Assembly (NCBI GenBank): GCA_019918135.1
Contig: WBZZ01002425.1
Span: 46,001-110,000 of the forward strand
Direction: 5' to 3'
Length of the DNA: 64,000 bases
From: Paulinella micropora
Taxonomy: Eukaryota > Cercozoa > Imbricatea > Euglyphida > Paulinellidae
Below are positions 37,993 through 48,040 of this stretch, piece after piece. The notes beneath the pieces are model-generated. The model did not search any database and had not been told where the DNA came from. It was given only the letters and a program-made list of their open reading frames with translations. The position numbers and the translations under genes are program-made. Numbering within the stretch: the first letter of the stretch is position 1; every line of letters starts with the position of its first letter.

Positions 37993-39469
37993 ATGAGGCA
38001 GCCCGTCGCAGCCCGAGAAAGCCCTGCGCCTGCCGAGACAAAATTATATGACCATGCGATAAGCATCCTGCTGGGGGGCATGCTTGGCGACCTGAGGCCT
38101 TTCCCAGAGCAGACGACTGTGGGGCAGCCCAGCAGGTGGACTGGGCATACTGCCATGATGTTGTGCCTGTTAGACACGCTCGTGTTGACTAAGCGCGGCC
38201 AAGTAGTAAACCCTATCGAGCTGCGCCAGAGCTTCGACAGGTGGTACAAAGAAGGTGTTTATCGTTCCATGGACAGCGCGGAAAACGAACGCGTCCTGCT
38301 TGGTAAAACAAATTATAGGAGGGGCGCTGGAGGGTTTTCAACCCGCCGAGCTCCGGCCATTCCCTGTGTTAAAAGACAGCAAAACCAACCCATGCAGCGC
38401 CCCCCTTTTGCGCACGGCCCACGTTGCTATCAAGTACCACGACAACGCCAAGCTGTGTCTGCTGGCGGCGTACGTGCAAAGCAGAACGACGCACGAGCAC
38501 TCGGCGACGCTCCAGTGCGCCATGGTTTTTTCTTTTCTGCTCTATCGCACGCTGCGCCTCGTCAAGGAAGGACAAGCGCCCAGGCGTAGCCGGGTTCTAG
38601 GTAGCGACGACAACTCTCTTGCGTATGAAATCAACCGAGAACTGGCCGGCACGTGCGCGGACGACAAGGCCTGGCTCAAGCAGCATGGGCGGCAGGCATG
38701 GCCATGACCAGCTGCATCGAGAATTCCCCTCGGCTCTTATGGGTGACGTTGTCAGCCTGGTCACCAGCCAGCCAGGTTCAAATGGAACTGGCGTTCGAGC
38801 GGCTTCTTGCAAGCACGCGTCAGGTCTGCGCGGATCAACCCCACCGACTGTCTAGACGCTCTGGCAGTGTCTTTGCACGTGCTGCACACTGGGGCTGGTT
38901 CGCTCCAGCAAGCGCATGATAAGTTGGAGCAAGCCATCATGGAATGCTCCGAGCTGTCCGTTGGCACCAACTCCATTGCTGTGCTGGTGTGTCAGCTAGT
39001 TGGGGCGCTCTACGGCGTCGTCGAAAGATCCGCACAGCCCCCCGCCTGGTTTGGGATGCTTTTTCGGGCTGGCCCCGGCTCAATCGCGCAACTCCCTGCC
39101 AAGGTCAAGGCGCTACTGGTAGTAGCAGCAGCGACCCCCGCGGGAAAACGTGCGCGTACAGCCCTGGACGTGGAGGGACCGGGCCCGGGCCCGGGCCAGA
39201 GCCAGGGCCAGAGCCAGAGCCAGGGCGAGGGTAACGGCTGGTTCGAAATGCTCTTTGGCTTCCAGGAAAGGACTACTGCTCGCTCTCCCCATTCTTCCGA
39301 AAAAGACAACCACGCGTGGAACAAAGCACAGTGCACACTGTCTGACGGTCGAATAGGAAGAGACGAAGAGAAGGTCTTTTTCTTGCGCAAACAGGGAGAA
39401 GGCCAACCACGAAGAGAATTTGTCGCGGGCAACTTCGAGGTACCGACGCTTCAGGAACTGAGAGAATAA
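37993..39469 (+). pseudogene. ADP-ribosylglycohydrolase (DraG/ARH)-like protein, frameshifted, altered metal sites
   Basis: The ARH fold elements come in order. AISILLGGMLGDLRPFPE (I-x-G-x-x-x-G-D), SRWTGHTAMMLCLLDTLV where the family has [GS]-x-[WY]-[ST]-D-D-T, and LRQSFDRWYKEGVY are in the first frame (to about 38,330). LLRTAHVAIKYHD, then RTTHEHSATLQCAMVFSFLL (T-H-x-H-x-x-A), are in the second frame (to about 38,700). A short shifted part (VQMELAFERLLAST) precedes NPTDCLDALAVSLHVLHTG and SVGTNSIAVLVCQLVGALYG, the equivalent of G-D-D-x-D-T-x-x-x-x-x-x-Q-L-A-G-A-x-Y-G. The metal-binding aspartates thus read G-H-T and G-T-N-S. The tail has Gln/Ser/Gly repeats and a charged end. It is an ADP-ribose-binding relic or a non-catalytic paralogue. 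Confidence 0.65.
39182..39232. repeat. short GC-rich tandem repeat in the ARH-like tail
   Basis: GGGCCC and CAGAGCCAGGGC-type units encode a Gly/Pro then Ser/Gln/Gly tract in frame with the ARH-like C-terminal segment. Confidence 0.7.
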
Positions 39470-39542
39470 GTATTGGCGCTGGCTCAGTAAGGGCAGACTG
39501 CCACCTACAGTTGCCGCGGCGGCAGACGACCAGGACGAGGAA

Positions 39543-40600
39543 ATGTGCAAGATGCTAGCAAAAATGTTTAGAGTATCAGTCAAAGAGATCCAAAAAGACG
39601 ATAGGAAAGCCAAGGCAAATAGAGAGTACCAAAAGGCTGCCCACCTGCGCGCCTGGATCCGAGCAGGCACTGCTCCTGTCCGGATTTCCGTCTCGCACAA
39701 AGTCACCTACTCCGTCTTTAATGATCATTGTCACGAGGCGAACAACGGGGCAGTCTTCCACGTCGCGTCTCAATTCAATTGTCTCGAATTTATGAACCCC
39801 CAACAAACGCCCGGACACGGTATCACTTGTTATCACCGAGACTACACGCAGGGGCCGGACTGCGCCCTGGCCGCAGCTCCCGCTCTGTTCTACAGGCAGT
39901 ACTCCCGGGAGGGATCTAATGTTCAGCTAAATACTCTCGGCAGGGTTATCGAGCTGCTTCAACAAAAGCTGCCCAAGCAAAACAACCAAAACCCCGACTT
40001 TCTTCACGTCAGTAATGGCTACGCCTTCTGCAGCGCCAAGAACATGCGAGCCATCGCGGAATACCTACGAAACGCCAGCGAGGAAGACAAGAGTCACATC
40101 CGGGGGCTCCAGCAAGTAGGCCTGGTGACGAACGCCGAGGTGCCCTTCACGGAACGCCGACAAGACCTGTTCGTGCTCCGACCCCCCCAGCCGGATCGGG
40201 GATGGTGGGAGAAAGAATGGATCCAGCTTGTACATCAGGTCCTGTGTTCTGCCCTGGGCATAGCGTATGCCGATGTGAAAAAAGAAGACAAGCCTGCGTG
40301 GTACCCGTTGGCTAGGCTGGTTCTCGAAGCTCAGTACGAAGCGACCTTGCTCTTCGCCCTGCGGAGCTATCTGCGACAATGGCCCGGCGTGGTACGCCGC
40401 CCAGTAAAGGTCTACTTGACCTGTGTGGGCGGCGGGGTGTTCGGGAACCGGCGGGAGAGGACATTGCAGCCGCGATCCAACATGCGATCGCCGAGGTGCA
40501 GAAAATGCATGTCCCCACCCTAACAGAGGGGAGGCCCGGGCTGGAAATTGGCGTGCTTCATTACGAGAAAATCGACCCTTTCTATCAACAAAAGATATAA
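39543..40600 (+). CDS. macrodomain-like protein (probable ADP-ribose binding), one frameshift near the 3' end
   Basis: From ATG 39,543 the protein has a basic N-terminal helix (KEIQKDDRKAKANREYQKAA). The conserved core follows: EANNGAVFHVASQFNCLEF, TPGHGITCYHRDYTQGPDCA, LAAAPALFYRQY and NTLGRVIELL. A C-terminal strand VYLTCVGGGVFGN leads to an N-x-x-x-x-I-x-x-A-I helix, here in the next frame (GEDIAAAIQHAIAEVQKMHV) ending at TAA 40,600. The N-x-G-A-x-F-x-V-A-S opening and the G-G-G-V-F-G-N loop resemble macrodomain-type ADP-ribose-binding sites. I recall similar proteins in protists and bacterial effectors but cannot name the family with certainty. One indel in GGGCGGCGGGG (about 40,430) restores the end. 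It lies 75 bp after the ARH-like gene on the same strand. Confidence 0.55.
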
Positions 40601-40815
40601 AACCCAAGCCAGCACCCTGCAGCGGCAGCCCCGCGTGCAAAGAGGGTATAAAGAAAATCTTAATTAAAAGCTTCTCAGGCCACGTTCTCGTCGTGCAGAC
40701 ATTGCGCCGCGTGAGGAGGGGAAGGGGAGAAGAAGAGAGGAAGGGTTTTGGAGGAGGAGAACAAAAAGGCTAAATTTTTTGTAGTGAACGGAAAAAAAAG
40801 AAGAAAAAAAAAGAA

Positions 40816-41055
40816 ATGCCTTTAATGCTGGCGGGGCTGTCTTCGGACGAGGCCAGATATAGGCCCGACGTGGCCGTGCTGGACCGGAACCAGCGGCCGG
40901 TAGCCTTTGTCGAGGTCTTCATCAGTAGTCGCAAGGAACAGAAGCACTGGCAGGCCTACCAAAAGTTCCCGCACGCGGTAGGACTGACAGTTGCTTTGGG
41001 CGGTTGTGCGGGTCTCGGAAGCTGTTTGACTTGCAGAGGACAGCTTGAGCTTTAA
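40816..41055 (+). CDS. small CoiA-like/PD-(D/E)XK nuclease-domain protein
   Basis: 79 residues. YRPDVAVLDRNQRPVAFVEV, then FISSRKEQKHWQAYQKF, matches the R-x-D-V-x-[VL]-x-D-x-x-G-R-P-V-A-x-[VI]-E-[VI] core of CoiA-like nuclease domains (D...E-V, with K replaced by F-I-S). A C-x2-C (CLTC) near the C-terminus may bind zinc. The usual N-terminal zinc region and C-terminal helices of larger family members are absent, so it is a minimal or truncated domain. The ATG at 40,816 follows a poly-A stretch. TAA is followed directly by TAAAAAAG, with AATAAA overlapping the stop. Confidence 0.45.
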   Translation: MPLMLAGLSSDEARYRPDVAVLDRNQRPVAFVEVFISSRKEQKHWQAYQKFPHAVGLTVALGGCAGLGSCLTCRGQLEL

Positions 41056-41150
41056 TAAAAAAGATGTACTTGTCCCTCCCTCCCCTTCCTCTTCCCTCTC
41101 CCGCTCCCTGTTTTCACATGGGCGAATGGGGGGGGGGGGGGTTGGGTGGG
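41056..41150. other. junction between the GC-rich block and the second copia element
   Basis: A pyrimidine-rich stretch (CCCTCCCTCCCC) and a run of 12 G at 41,128-41,139 precede TTGGGTGGGGAACTAAGACA. After this the base composition drops and copia coding begins. An open frame crosses the junction, but its first 30 or so residues are low-complexity and not retroelement-like. Confidence 0.6.
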
Positions 41151-43321
41151 GAACTAAGACACAGAGCCACATTATCCACAACAATACCTCCAGAGCACAA
41201 GATCAAACCACAAGAGCATGAAAATGAACAAGATCCAACAGATCCACTAAAAATACATGAAAGAAGTGCATACGAAGAGAAATCACCACCATCTAAGGGA
41301 TTAAGGTGGGAACAGAGTCAGAGAGTAACGGAGAGTAACATAATCCCCGGTAAAATGCAGCGCAAGGCAGTAGAGAGATTTACCCCTAGCAATGAGCCCA
41401 AGAGAGAAAAGAGAGAGGCTCAAGAGCTGATAGGTAAGGTAGTAAGAGTGCCAGCGCGTGCATGGGGAGATGGATGGGCGAAGAAAAAGTACGGTGAGGG
41501 ATGGGAGAGCATAGTACGGGTAGGGGTAGTCAGCAGAGTGTGTGACCCAAGAGATAGACTAGTAGTAAGAGACAGACCTCAGCCCACCCACATTGTTAAG
41601 TTTGAAGACGAAGAAGAACGGATACTGAATTCGGAAATCCACAAATACTCCGTGAAAGATCCCGAATACCCGTTGCAAAGTCCCGCTAATATGTTTTTAT
41701 GCGATGACCGTATGGTGGCAGATGAGATTAGTGATTTTTATTTGTATGTAGACGTCAGAGTGCCCAAAGATGTCATAGAGGCAGGTTTGACAGCTAAAGA
41801 TGTTTTAGAAGGTATGAAAACAGAACTAGAAGCTCTTCAATCCTTTAACACATACACATGGGTACCCCATAAGGAGGCAAGCAAGGCAGGAGTTAGTAAG
41901 ATAGTTAGATTGACATGGGTTCACAAAGTAAAGTTAGATGAGAACAGGAAAAAGTTCATAAAGTCTCGTTTAGCTTTACGGGGAGATATGTTAGAACCCG
42001 GTGTTAGCTATAACCCAGATCAGCTCTTTGTTCCTTGCGTCGCGCACCATTCACTTTTATTTCTCGCCAAACTATCTGCCTGGCACAAACACAAACTATA
42101 CGGCATAGATTTTAAAAACGCATACCTGAATGCTCGCATGAATGACCCTGTTTATGCATATGCGCCAGAGAGTGTAGACAGAGAAGGGCATGAGGGGATG
42201 ATATGGCGTATAGATGGTGCCTTATATGGCGCACCTCAGGCAGGAAGAAGATGGTATGAGATATTAGCACCCAAGTTAGAGGAGCTAGGTTTTAGACTGC
42301 TAGATTCTGATTTATGTATGTTTGTAGAAAAGGATAAAGCTTTAAGAGAAGCGATAGTAGGGATATTTCATGTAGATGACTTGTTGTTTACAGCACCAAA
42401 CAAGCAAGCATATGAGCGTTTTGCGTCCGCATTAGAAAAACATTTCCCGCTCGGTATAGCCCGTGAATTCAAAGGAATAGAGATAGAGCAATCGAACGGG
42501 AAAATAATTTTGCATCAGCGAAAATATCAGCAGCAGATACTAAAAGAAGTAGGTTACGATTCTGCTAAACCCGTCAGTACTCCAGCGCAAGAACATTTCA
42601 CGGAACCGATGTCGGAATCAGCCAGCTTGCGAAAATTTTCAATTCCTAGTTTAGTTGGTCGTTTGCTATTTCTCGCGAAGATGGCAAGACCCGATATAGA
42701 GCAAGCACTAAACTCGGCAAGTGTCATGCAAACTATCGATAAGGGAATAACTTATGCGATGTTAGGCAGAATCTTTCGTTATTTAGTTAACTCTTATCGA
42801 GGTTTAGCTTACCATGAGCCTAAGTCAGAGCAGGAAGGGCAAACCTATCCAAAACTTTCCATGTGGCCCGACGCGGCTCACACAGTTTGTAAGAAAACAG
42901 GGAAGTCCCGCACTGGATTCGTGATCCTATGGGGCAGCGATCCAGTTGCATGGTTATCAAAGCGACAGAGTCGCATCGCCCTAAGTTCCAATGATGCTGA
43001 AATATTTGCAGCAACTGAGTGCATTAGAGAGGGACTTGCACTGAAACACATCACACAAGAACTAAACATAGCCCAAAAGAGCCCGATAGAATATTTGAGG
43101 ATAACTCTCAAACAATCTTAGCGGCAGAGAGGGGTATGTCAGGTAATAGAACTAAACCCTTACCTTTAGAATTACACTTTATGCACCACCTACGGAGAGA
43201 CGGTGAGATTAGGTTTGTAAAAGTAGGTACGAAAAAGCAGATAGGTGATGTAATGACAAAATATTTACCGAAAGAACAATTCGAATATTTACTTAACAAA
43301 TTTACGGTAAAGATCGAGTAA
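41150..43321 (+). pseudogene. copia pol: reverse transcriptase and RNase H, one late frameshift
   Basis: The N-terminal 200 residues are charged and include a compact domain (VVRVPARAWGDGWAKKKYGE, WESIVRVGVVSRVCDP). The RT follows: MKTELEALQSFNTYTWVP, VRLTWVHKVKLDENRKKFIK, LYGIDFKNAYLNARMNDPVY, GALYGAPQAGRRWYEIL, and catalytic FHVDDLLF (about 42,366). The RNase H has WPDAAHTVCKKTGKSRTGFV and IALSSNDAEIFAATECI. Near 43,085 a one-base shift moves the reading into EDNSQTILAAERG, LHFMHHLRRDGEIRFVKVG and QIGDVMTKYLPKEQF, ending at TAA 43,321. Apart from that shift the coding region is intact, so this copy is younger than the one at 1-3.2 kb. Confidence 0.85.
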
Positions 43322-43910
43322 TTTCGGGATTTGCATGTCCACTCACTTATATTTGCTTTGAGCGTTTTGTGCAGTTTGTTGCTTGTTGCAGCAGCTTTGT
43401 TTTGAGCAGGGGTCAAGAGCAGTCGAGCCGAGGCTGGATCGCCGACTGCCGCGCGAGGACGGCAGCCGCGAGGCTATCCGCCCCCAACTAAAATATAAAT
43501 TCTTTTCTATCCTTTCTTTCTGTCCTAAAATAGGAAATCTAAAATTTTTTGATTTTGATACCTTCTACGGGAAGCGTTTGCAAATTTTTGAACACATACA
43601 TGCTTCATACATGTTACTGCATGACTACATATATACATACATAGAGGATGTGATGTAACTGGGAGTTGATGATCTTCGTATTACTCATAACTGATCCTCA
43701 CCACTTTTTTTTTCATATTACACACTAATATAGCCTATGACTTACGACTAAGGGGGAGCGTTGTAATGTACTATTAATACCCGTTACTCCATCTAGTCAA
43801 TTTACCGGTAGTTTGGATAGTCTTAGTCATAGGCAAGTTCATAGGCCGGACAGTTATTAGTACCTTTATTACTGACAAGGACACTTTCTAGATTATTCGC
43901 GAATCATAGT
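41150..43910 (+). mobile_element. second Ty1/copia element, 5'-truncated, with polypurine tract and LTR
   Basis: It carries RT and RNase H of a copia family distinct from that at 1-3.2 kb (AT-richer, different sequence). The 3' side is complete: stop at 43,321, polypurine tract AAGGGGGAGCG (43,751-43,761), then TGTAATGTACTATTAATACC, read as the 3' LTR start. The 5' side (gag, protease, integrase) is missing and abuts the G-run at 41,128-41,139. The LTR ends near 43,905, where another copia's integrase sequence starts. That suggests a nested insertion. Confidence 0.8.
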
Positions 43911-44422
43911 CAGTGCTTCATGTCTTCGGTTGCTTGGCCTACCGTCATCTGGGGTCGACGAAGAACTCGTCGACAACCTCCGAGTTGGCGGTCTATCTGG
44001 GACCCTGCTTGGAGTCTTCGTCGCATTATGTGTGGTCGAGTGGGGAGAGACGTGTTGTGGAGGGGAAACATTGTGACTTCGTGGGTAATGTGGAGGGCTG
44101 GCCAACATTGTACCCAAAAGGAGCCCACGCGTCACTCCTACCCAGTCAGCACGTTACAAACGAACTGGTGAGACGTAATGCCGGTTTTGAGTGGAAGGAC
44201 TACTATGGACCTCAGGAATGGAGTCTACTCAACCATTTGGAGCAGCTCTTCGATACGCCTTTGAATGGTGAGGAGAAGAAAGAGGAAGAGGCGTTTAAGC
44301 AGCCCATCCAATTTTGGGAAGTCCTGCCACTGTGGGAGATCCGGACACGTTTTCACAGACACACATCAAATGAGAGTGCTTGGACATTCAACTCTGCATT
44401 CAAAGTGTGTTCTAATTTTTGA
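43906..44422 (+). pseudogene. copia integrase C-terminal fragment
   Basis: From 43,913 the frame reads MLHVFGCLAYRHLGSTKNSS and then a YLGPCLESSSHYVW block, the end of copia integrase (F-G-C-x-A-Y ... F-L-G-Y-x...). It continues GWPTLYPKGAHASLLPSQHV, which is like GWPTLYPRGKMASSLQHSF of the first element. It then runs into unrelated sequence and stops at 44,422. The upstream part of the element was displaced by the LTR of the element at 41-43.9 kb. Confidence 0.7.
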
Positions 44423-44606
44423 AACAATGTTTGGGCTTTCTTTATTTTTTCTTTTAGATCTGAAAGCTGATTGAGATTGAAGTTGGGGACATATTTTGTG
44501 ACTTGCGAGAGAAGCTACTCCGTTAAGAGTAAAGAATAACCGAAGAAAAGACTTTTAATAACTTTGGGTCACACAAAATGTGATGACCTTAATAGAATGG
44601 TAATAC

Positions 44607-45693
44607 TCATTTGATTTTAGGCATTCCCTCTGGAGGCACAGGTCGGTTGAAGAACTCTGTGTACCTTGCCTGTTTGTGTCCTTGTAGTGTGATGTGGCAT
44701 GCGTTGAGAAATGCATACCCTGGGAGCATGTAGGGCACACACCTGGCTGTCATCGTCTTCCTCGCCACCGTGAAGACCAGTCGTTGCGCTGACTCTGTTA
44801 TGGCATTCTCGATAGGCCTAGGGTCATAGAATGACCTCATTGGTAGCACTCCATTCATGCGTAGCCAGTCTTTGCACAATCCCGACACCCACTCGCCGTC
44901 TGAGCGCAATTGCTTAAGTCACGCACCAGCTTGAGTCAAACATAGTGCAGCCACACACTTAAGGTTGTAGACACTCACCTCAGCTCGTAGGGTCTTTTGC
45001 AGAAAAGGGAAAATACAACCAGTGTAGTCGTCTGTGAATCCTTGAAAGTAGTAAAACCCCCCATAGATAGGCGAAGGGAATCTCCCACTTGCATCCACAC
45101 TTATCCCTTCCCCAGCTCTCCCCATTCGTGTCAGATGTGCCTCCTTGTAGGTAAGCTTCTTCCTTGAGCCAGACAGAGGACAGGTAACACATCTCTCCCT
45201 CTTCTCATCTGCTTCCTTCACATGAACCAATTCCCAATTATTGCACTCCGCCAATCTTTCCTCCACGTCTCTTCCAAAGTGTCCATACTTCTCATGAAGC
45301 AGACGTGCATCCACCTTCACCTTCTCCTTCCTTGCTCTCGGCGGTATTGCCCAAAGTGCGATAGGCCGGTCTGCCTGTTGTCCAATGTATTGCCTAAACT
45401 TATATCTGTAGTTGCGCGGGTCCAGGTCTCCAACCAGAACCTTTTCCGACTCCGAAAAGCAGGTACACTCCCGTTTTGTCAGGAAGAACCCGGCACCTAG
45501 TGCCACTATCGTGTATCCTTCCGTTTGCAGCTGAGATCAGAACGCAGTCAATCGTCGGTGTGACGTAACACTGAACTAGAGGTAGTTGTCCTCGTCGACC
45601 AGCACCATCGTAACCTTGAAGTGTCGTAGGCCCGTTCTGCCTCAGCTCACGACGCCCACTGAGTCCCAGTACTGACACTGAAGGTCCGTCCAC
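44607..45693 (-). pseudogene. copia protease and integrase, one frameshift and one in-frame TGA
   Basis: Frame 45,693-45,400 gives the protease end (PTTLQGYDGAGRRGQLPLVQ, CYVTPTIDCVLISAANGRIH). Frame 45,506-44,919 gives gag-pre-integrase (LLHEKYGHFGRDVEERLAEC), the zinc pair CVTCPLSGSRKK, and the core ISVDASGRFPSPIYGGFYYF plus DDYTGCIFPFL (first D and partner). A TGA at about 44,916-44,918 interrupts the same frame, which goes on as LKQLRSDGEWVSGLCKDW (second D) and IENAITESAQRLVFTVARKT (E). The TGA aligns with a non-Trp position of the first copia's integrase (KTQTGNDMKQFRTDKEW), so it is an ordinary nonsense mutation. Confidence 0.8.
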
Positions 45694-46207
45694 AATTGTC
45701 AGTGCTAGCTATAGCATACCCACTAGAGTAGAGGTCGGGAGTGTTCCGGTCTTCATCTGCCTCCTCCGTTCTGCCGTCAGGCTCAGGGGCTTCCTCCTCC
45801 TTTGGACTGCCAAACACCAGTTTGTAACGCTTGGTTGGGGTTTTCTGTCCTTCACCTACCCCTAACGCCTCATCTAAGCTTTGAGCAGACGTTTTGGTTT
45901 TAGGCATAGGCCACAGGCAAGTAGGCCCCTTAGTCTTGTCCTCAAAGTACTCAGTCACCACGTTCTCGTCTAAGTCTGCCCAATCGTTCAGTTCAGCTAC
46001 CTCTTCCCAAGCTAGGATGAAAGCAGGCACCTCCCTACACTTAAGCTGTATACCTAGTACGTTTTCACGATGGACGTATTGCTTGTGGGCTGCTGTACCC
46101 TGTAGTACTTCCTTAGGTGCCTTAATTTGAACTACCTGTCTATGCAGCAGGACCCATGCTTCCTTGCCCGTGAATGTGATCTTATTGTCTGTCTTACTAG
46201 CTGCCAT
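45647..46207 (-). pseudogene. copia gag
   Basis: 186 residues from MAASKTDNKITFTGKEAWVL. It includes the gag helix region VLQGTAAHKQYVHRENVLGI and EVAELNDWADLDENVVTEYF, and an acidic C-terminal part (EEEAPEPDGRTEEADEDRN). Family assignment rests mainly on position before the protease and integrase frames. No zinc knuckle is visible. The homology to protease continues in the next frame (45,693-45,400), so a frameshift separates them. Confidence 0.55.
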
Positions 46208-46329
46208 TTCTAACTACTGTCGGTCTCGATCAGACACACACTCACTTTACACACTCACACACACGGCACACAGCTATGCTCTCTACTTGTAAAATAGAGA
46301 TAGAGTCACACTTTTCTCACGCTGTTCTG

Positions 46330-47200
46330 ATGGCAAAGACACAGGCAAGCAACCACACACACGCCCACACAGAGAGGACACTACAGAGGACACCAGCAGA
46401 CTCACACACACACTACACAGTATAGTGTTTTACTCTGCCACACCTCCCTTTATGCTCTCTCTCTCTTCACCTCAGGTCCTACGTGTGCTACCACTGACTA
46501 CATTGCACAGACTACACAGAGACTACCTCAGCTACCACCTACAACAGCCTTCCGCCTACTAGAAGTCCTATCTGCAAAGTCAGTTTTTCAACCCACTAAG
46601 GTCTGTAGTTGTTTACGTACAACTACCTAAACAGCCACCTGACTCTTTGCCCCACTTGCTCACGGCTCTCCTTACAAGGTGTACAGACTTGCCACGTCCC
46701 CTTGCTAGAATGAGTACAGACAAACTGATGTGCCCGTGTGTCCTTCTCGCAAGGAAACAAACACGTTCAACACACCCTTCAGCCACAGGGCCGGAGAGAG
46801 CACAACAAATGGTATGCCCGTGTGTCCTCAGTAAGGAAACAAACACGTTCAGCACACCCCCCTGAACAAGAACAATAACCTTTCAGAGGCACACCCCCTC
46901 TCGCTCATGATCAACCTGAACGATAAGTGGCAACCCTCTGTCTGTCAGTCTTATCCCTCCGGTCTCCCACCTTGCCCTTCCACTGCACACAAGCAGAACA
47001 GAGCGTGGGTAGTGTCTACAGTGATCAGCTGTAGGCACACAAATTTGAAATGCGCACTTTCCTGACGGGGGTTACTTAAGCTAGATCCCAACACCCCTTG
47101 AACGAAGGTCTTCTCCTGCGATCCGTTAACGCAGAAACGCTCCAAGGCTCATAACCCAATGGAGAAAACCGTCGTAACTGCTTCTGAATTACCACCGGCA
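46330..47200. other. non-coding stretch with CA-rich sequence and an 85-bp tandem repeat
   Basis: (CA)-rich pieces cover 46,240-46,430. A tandem repeat with 85-bp period lies at 46,727-46,861: GCCCGTGTGTCCT then AAGGAAACAAACACGTTCA then CACACCC, two copies. I see no supported gene. Part may be an LTR of the minus-strand copia, but no matching partner is visible. Confidence 0.5.
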
Positions 47201-47201
47201 C

Positions 47202-47750
47202 TTGGGGCGTCCCCCTCCTACCGGCTGGCGACTTCCTACCAAGACGAATTAAACAATATTGAACAATGCCGCCAGTCTAACTGACGACGTCACACAAAAG
47301 ATGTACCTCTAGAAATTGACACACGAAACGTCCTGATATGTGTGAAAATGGTAAGGTAAAAAGCTGGTGCCACCAGTACCAGGAAAGGTACTACAAATGA
47401 CTGTATTAATAACTATTAATACTACTAACAGTAACGACTACTGCTAACGTATAATTGAGCAATAAATACATAACTGAGGAGGAAGGGTCTAATTAATTGT
47501 CCAATGAGTAGTCGTTACTGTTAGTAGTATTATTAGTTGTTAATACAGTTATTTGTAGTACTTTTCCTGGTACTGGTGGCACCAGCTTTTTACTATTACC
47601 CCTTTTACCCATATCCGTGCGTTACGTGAGTCAATTTCTGGAAGGTACATCTTTTGTGACGTCGTCAATTAGACTGGCGGGAATTGTTTCAGTATTATTA
47701 AATTCTTCGTCGTAGGAAGTCGCAAGCCGGTAGGAGGGGGACGCCCCGAG
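47202..47750. mobile_element. foldback (inverted-repeat) element
   Basis: Arms 47,202-47,441 and 47,508-47,750 are inverted copies of about 240 bp with a 66-bp spacer. Pairs include GGGGCGTCCCCCTCCTACC with GGTAGGAGGGGGACGCCCC at the outer ends, GCTGGTGCCACCAGTACCAG with CTGGTACTGGTGGCACCAGC, and GTAACGACTACT-like inner ends. Divergence is moderate (about 10-15% by eye). No ORF is inside. It looks like a non-autonomous foldback DNA element or MITE. I could not confirm a target-site duplication. Confidence 0.75.
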
Positions 47751-47794
47751 TACCGTATCGGAATGAATACCGTACCGGACCGAAACATTTTTAG

Positions 47795-48040
47795 GTAACA
47801 GGTTGGTAACTAATATATCCATGTATTAAACCGGGTTATACGGCTAGATCCCGTATCAGAACAAAATCCACCTTTGTGGACCAAGTGGATATATCTGCCC
47901 CCACAAAGTGTTATGTAACAGGTTGGTAACTAATATATCCATGTATTTAACCTGGTTATACGGTTAGATCCCGTATCAGAACAATTAATGCAAATCCACC
48001 TTTGTGGACAGAGTGAGTATATCTGCCCCCACAAAGTGGG
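47795..48040 (+). repeat. tandem duplication of about 120 bp (probable LTR part)
   Basis: AACAGGTTGGTAACTAATAT, ATCCATGTATT-AACC-GGTTATACGG, TAGATCCCGTATCAGAACAA, ATCCACCTTTGTGGA and CTGCCCCCACAAAGTG occur twice in a row. It lies upstream of the primer-binding site at 48,256, so it probably belongs to the 5' LTR. Confidence 0.7.

Larger units (their letters stand above)
44600..46320 (-). mobile_element. minus-strand Ty1/copia remnant: gag, protease, integrase
   Basis: Gag begins at ATG 46,207. Protease and integrase follow to 44,607, and RT/RNase H are absent. It points against the fragment at 43.9 kb, so the two belong to different insertions. CA-rich leader sequence (46,215-46,420) lies upstream. 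I found no clear LTR or primer-binding site on its 5' side. Confidence 0.75.
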
